The notes under the pieces: model-generated | Seen by the model: only the letters and a program-made list of their open reading frames with translations | Databases searched by the model: none | Told to the model about the DNA's origin: nothing | Program-made: the position numbers and the translations under genes | Shown here: one piece after another, positions 5,773-7,145 of the stretch | How the letters are laid out: every line of letters starts with the position of its first letter | Numbering within the stretch: position 1 is the first letter of the stretch | DNA from: Actinomycetota bacterium | GTDB lineage: Bacteria > Actinomycetota > Rubrobacteria > Rubrobacterales > Rubrobacteraceae | Length of the DNA stretch: 7,145 bases | Assembly (NCBI GenBank): GCA_020200675.1 | Contig: JAIVIG010000087.1 | Location: 1-7,145, forward strand | Direction: 5' to 3'

Positions 5773-6093
5773 GTGAAGCGTATCCAGATAATTCTCGGGG
5801 CGCTCGCCATCGTGGTGACGTCCTTCGCTGCCATTTCGGGTCCGGCACTGGCCGCCGATCTGGACTGTCGCGATGCCAGGGGTGACTTGATCAGGTGCGA
5901 CGGAGATTTCTACTCGCCGTACGACGACGATGACGGCTACTATTACTACAACAACGACAACTACTGGGACGACGACAACTACTGGGACGACTACTACTTT
6001 AGCCCCTTCTTCTTTAACCCCTACTACTATTACTATGGTGGCTTCGACGACTACTCCTACGGTTGCGAGGGAGCAGTCTGTCTCATCGACTAG
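5773..6093 (+). CDS. Short exported Tyr/Asp-rich protein
   Basis: I choose the GTG at 5773 because AGGAGG (5761-5766) lies 6 nt upstream; the in-frame ATG at 5758 would add only MRRFV and lacks as good a site. The product has 106 residues. Residues 1-27 form a signal peptide (KRIQIILGALAIVV onward, ending ALA). The mature part opens with CRDARGDLIRC (Cys 32 and 42) and closes with GCEGAVCLID (Cys 98 and 103). Between them residues 47-95 consist almost only of Tyr, Asp, Asn, Trp, Phe and Gly, including two copies of DNYWDD (exact 18-nt repeats, 5956-5991) and a YYYYY run. I recall no function for such proteins; an adhesive, aggregating or matrix role is possible. The Cys pairs could form disulfides. 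A strong terminator follows, and the shared 53-nt element precedes it. Confidence 0.8.
   Translation: MKRIQIILGALAIVVTSFAAISGPALAADLDCRDARGDLIRCDGDFYSPYDDDDGYYYYNNDNYWDDDNYWDDYYFSPFFFNPYYYYYGGFDDYSYGCEGAVCLID
5956..5991 (+). repeat. Two exact 18-nt tandem copies in the Tyr/Asp-rich gene
   Basis: GACAACTACTGGGACGAC occurs twice in a row, encoding DNYWDD twice. Perfect identity at the nucleotide level points to a recent duplication or slippage. Confidence 0.9.
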
Positions 6094-6113
6094 GCCTTTC
6101 CAAGTACGAGCCG

Positions 6114-6146
6114 AAGGGCCGGGAGTCTCGTACCCCCGGCCCTTTT
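6114..6146 (+). terminator. Rho-independent terminator after the Tyr/Asp-rich gene
   Basis: AAGGGCCGGG (6114-6123) pairs with CCCGGCCCTT (6135-6144), a perfect 10-bp stem with an 11-nt loop, and T residues run to 6146. It lies between convergent genes, but the T-run favours the plus strand. GTACGAG (6104-6110) is complementary to CTCGTAC (6127-6133) in its loop. Confidence 0.85.
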
Positions 6147-6178
6147 CTATGCCCTAAGGTGGTTTGCGCGGGTGTTCT

Positions 6179-6493
6179 TTAGTCCATGTGCCACTGTAGC
6201 GGGAGAAGATAGGGGAAGTCGGTGTTCGGGTCGATCTCCATCTTCATGACCGGCTCCATCGACTCGCCCCAGCGCCGGTTTACCCCGCTGTTCGCCAGGT
6301 ACCTCTGCGTCTGTTCGAGGTCGTCCGTCTCGAAGTAGCCGAAGAGCGTGAGGCCGTGGCGGAAGATCGAGTAATTGCGAACCCCGGCTTCCCTTAGCGC
6401 CTCTACCATCTCCGGCCAGATCTCGTCGTGCCTCCGCCGATACTCCTCCTCGTAGCCGGGCCTAACCTCCGCGACCCACGCGTACCGGGCCAC
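6179..6493 (-). CDS. rhaM: L-rhamnose mutarotase
   Basis: It converts the alpha and beta anomers of L-rhamnose in the cytoplasm, feeding the isomerase step of rhamnose breakdown. GTG at 6493 gives 104 residues, the same length as the E. coli enzyme, and starts ARYAWVAEVRPGYEEEYRRR as the family does; longer upstream readings overlap the preceding gene and add nothing family-like. Tyr18, the catalytic His22 (in YRRRHDEIWPEM), Tyr41 (in VRNYSIF) and Trp75 (RRWGESM) match the substrate-site positions known from E. coli RhaM; the second Trp of the usual WW pair is Gly here. The end, LPLQWHMD, is typical. The start lies 2 nt after the stop of the isomerase remnant, so it was probably translated with it. 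The gene looks intact. The symbol rests on motif recall, and related DUF718 proteins could act on other 6-deoxy sugars. Confidence 0.85.
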   Translation of the reverse strand: MARYAWVAEVRPGYEEEYRRRHDEIWPEMVEALREAGVRNYSIFRHGLTLFGYFETDDLEQTQRYLANSGVNRRWGESMEPVMKMEIDPNTDFPYLLPLQWHMD

Positions 6494-6495
6494 CG

Positions 6496-7056
6496 CTAGC
6501 CTACCTCGACGAACTCTAAACCCAACAGACGCGCCACCTTCCCGAGCACGCCCGCCTGGGGTCCTGTTCCGAGGGCGCAGTGGTGCGTCGGACCCCCTTC
6601 GCACCAGGCGTTCATGAACTCGGCGGGCGGCAGCGAGAACCTCAGGCGGCTGTTGGTGTTGCCTATGCTCAAAGTGGGTCCTGACAAAGACTCGCCTTCG
6701 GCGGCCATCATCTTCAGGCGTCCGTCGCGGGTCTGGGTGACGGCGAAGATGGTTACGGGCCCGGTCTTGACGCTGAACTCCACCGAGACGCCGCCCCCGG
6801 CCTTTCCGTGGTAGATGTCCAGCTCGCGCAACACCGGCCTGCGGTCGCTTATGGCGACGTGACCGGGACCGTCGTGGCCCATCAGGAGAAAGTTCTCGTC
6901 GAAGTCCATGGCGTAGAACTCCGTAAAGGACCCGCCCGCGCCCAGGGTGTCCATAATCTTCATGGCGACCGCGTTCTTCAGGTCGCCTTCGCCGGAGGCC
7001 GGTACCCCGCGCGCGGTGAGGAGTGATACCGAATCCGTCTGTATACTTCCGAGCAT
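6496..7056 (-). pseudogene. L-fucose/L-arabinose isomerase-like enzyme, N-terminally truncated
   Basis: The readable frame from ATG 7056 gives 186 residues. Family resemblance starts at about residue 12, LLTARGVPASGEGDLKNAVA, the entry to the C-terminal half of FucI/AraA-type isomerases. It continues with EFYAMDFDENFLLMGHDGPG, a block of beta-strand-like sequence, and CEGGPTHHCALGTG near the end. Glu23, Asp51 and a His at 158-159 sit where the family has its metal ligands, so the ligand-bearing half survives while the N-terminal part (roughly 300 residues in full-length relatives) is missing. Upstream the minus-strand frame runs into the start of another gene and meets TAG (7119-7117), so the loss is real within this window. 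These enzymes interconvert aldose and ketose sugars; next to rhaM, L-rhamnose or L-fucose is the likely original substrate. The truncated product may still be made but is unlikely to work alone. Confidence 0.75.
7042..7047 (+). promoter_or_regulatory. Possible -10 box of a leaderless transcript
   Basis: TATACT ends 7 nt before the ATG at 7055, which would put the transcription start at or next to the start codon. No Shine-Dalgarno is present before this ATG. No clear -35 hexamer is visible 16-18 nt upstream. Confidence 0.45.
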
Positions 7057-7145
7057 GAGCGAGAAACGAGATACGGAGAATTCGGAGGAAGCGGAGCCCA
7101 CGAGGTTGGAGCGCCTCTACCGCAAGGCGACCGACCCGGTGTTGC
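7055..7145 (+). CDS. Unknown protein, N-terminal fragment (3' end outside window)
   Basis: ATG 7055 opens a frame of 30 codons that runs out of the window: a charged start (MSEKRDTENSEEAEP) followed by TRLERLYRKATDPVL. GC3 is high from codon 12 on. The amphipathic LERLYRKATDPVL just before a presumed continuation resembles the entry to a membrane domain (for example a channel or DUF membrane protein), but too little is visible to name it. It diverges from the isomerase remnant, and the two start codons overlap in CATG (7054-7057). Confidence 0.6.
   Translation, partial: MSEKRDTENSEEAEPTRLERLYRKATDPVL

Noticed and set aside
1..7145. CRISPR array, tRNA or rRNA genes, insertion sequence ends
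   Set aside because: Looked for on both strands; no spaced repeats with unique spacers, no cloverleaf or rRNA motifs, and no transposase or terminal inverted repeats seen.

Overview
The window reads as a GC-rich chromosomal stretch of an actinobacterium, most probably Rubrobacter-like. The reasons are the strong G/C bias at third codon positions, frequent GTG/TTG starts behind AGGAGG-type ribosome sites, an actinobacterial family-39 glycosyltransferase with a Gly/Pro-rich tail, and several small exported acidic or aromatic proteins of a kind I associate with Rubrobacteria. The genus is inference; no rRNA or other marker is present.

Layout. Positions 1-1174 hold the 3' part of a family-39 membrane glycosyltransferase, followed at once, in the same frame, by the C-terminal remnant of a DedA-family membrane protein (1175-1444). 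Next comes a small exported protein with a C-terminal LPSSGG / hydrophobic / Lys-Lys tail (1595-1906) and its terminator. A small helical ORF (2058-2231), probably frameshifted, runs towards a 400-residue multi-pass membrane protein of the DUF418 / heparan-glucosaminide-acetyltransferase-like type (about 2347-3558). Positions 3664-3960 are a decayed sulfatase C-terminus with an internal deletion. A gene-poor stretch (3961-4323) leads into a two-gene unit: an exported acidic protein with NTG-x3-NQ repeats (4324-4953) and a single-pass membrane protein with a Ser/Thr/Pro-rich outer tail (4970-5617). A short exported Tyr/Asp-rich protein (5773-6093) ends at a strong terminator. On the minus strand are an intact L-rhamnose mutarotase (6493-6179) and, just upstream of it, the C-terminal part of an L-fucose/L-arabinose isomerase-like enzyme (7056-6496) that has lost its N-terminal region. 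A new plus-strand gene begins at 7055 and leaves the window.

Two themes stand out. First, three partial genes (DedA, sulfatase, isomerase) lie between intact ones, so the region has been through repeated deletion. Second, the live genes are mostly envelope or exported proteins: a surface glycosyltransferase, an acyltransferase-like membrane protein, and four small exported or anchored proteins with low-complexity or repeated sequence. Two of these small genes (1595 and 5773), whose products are unrelated, are preceded by 53-nt non-coding segments that align without gaps at 39 of 53 positions. This suggests shared regulation, and it is the most unexpected signal I found. No RNA gene, CRISPR array, intact transposase or attachment site was seen.
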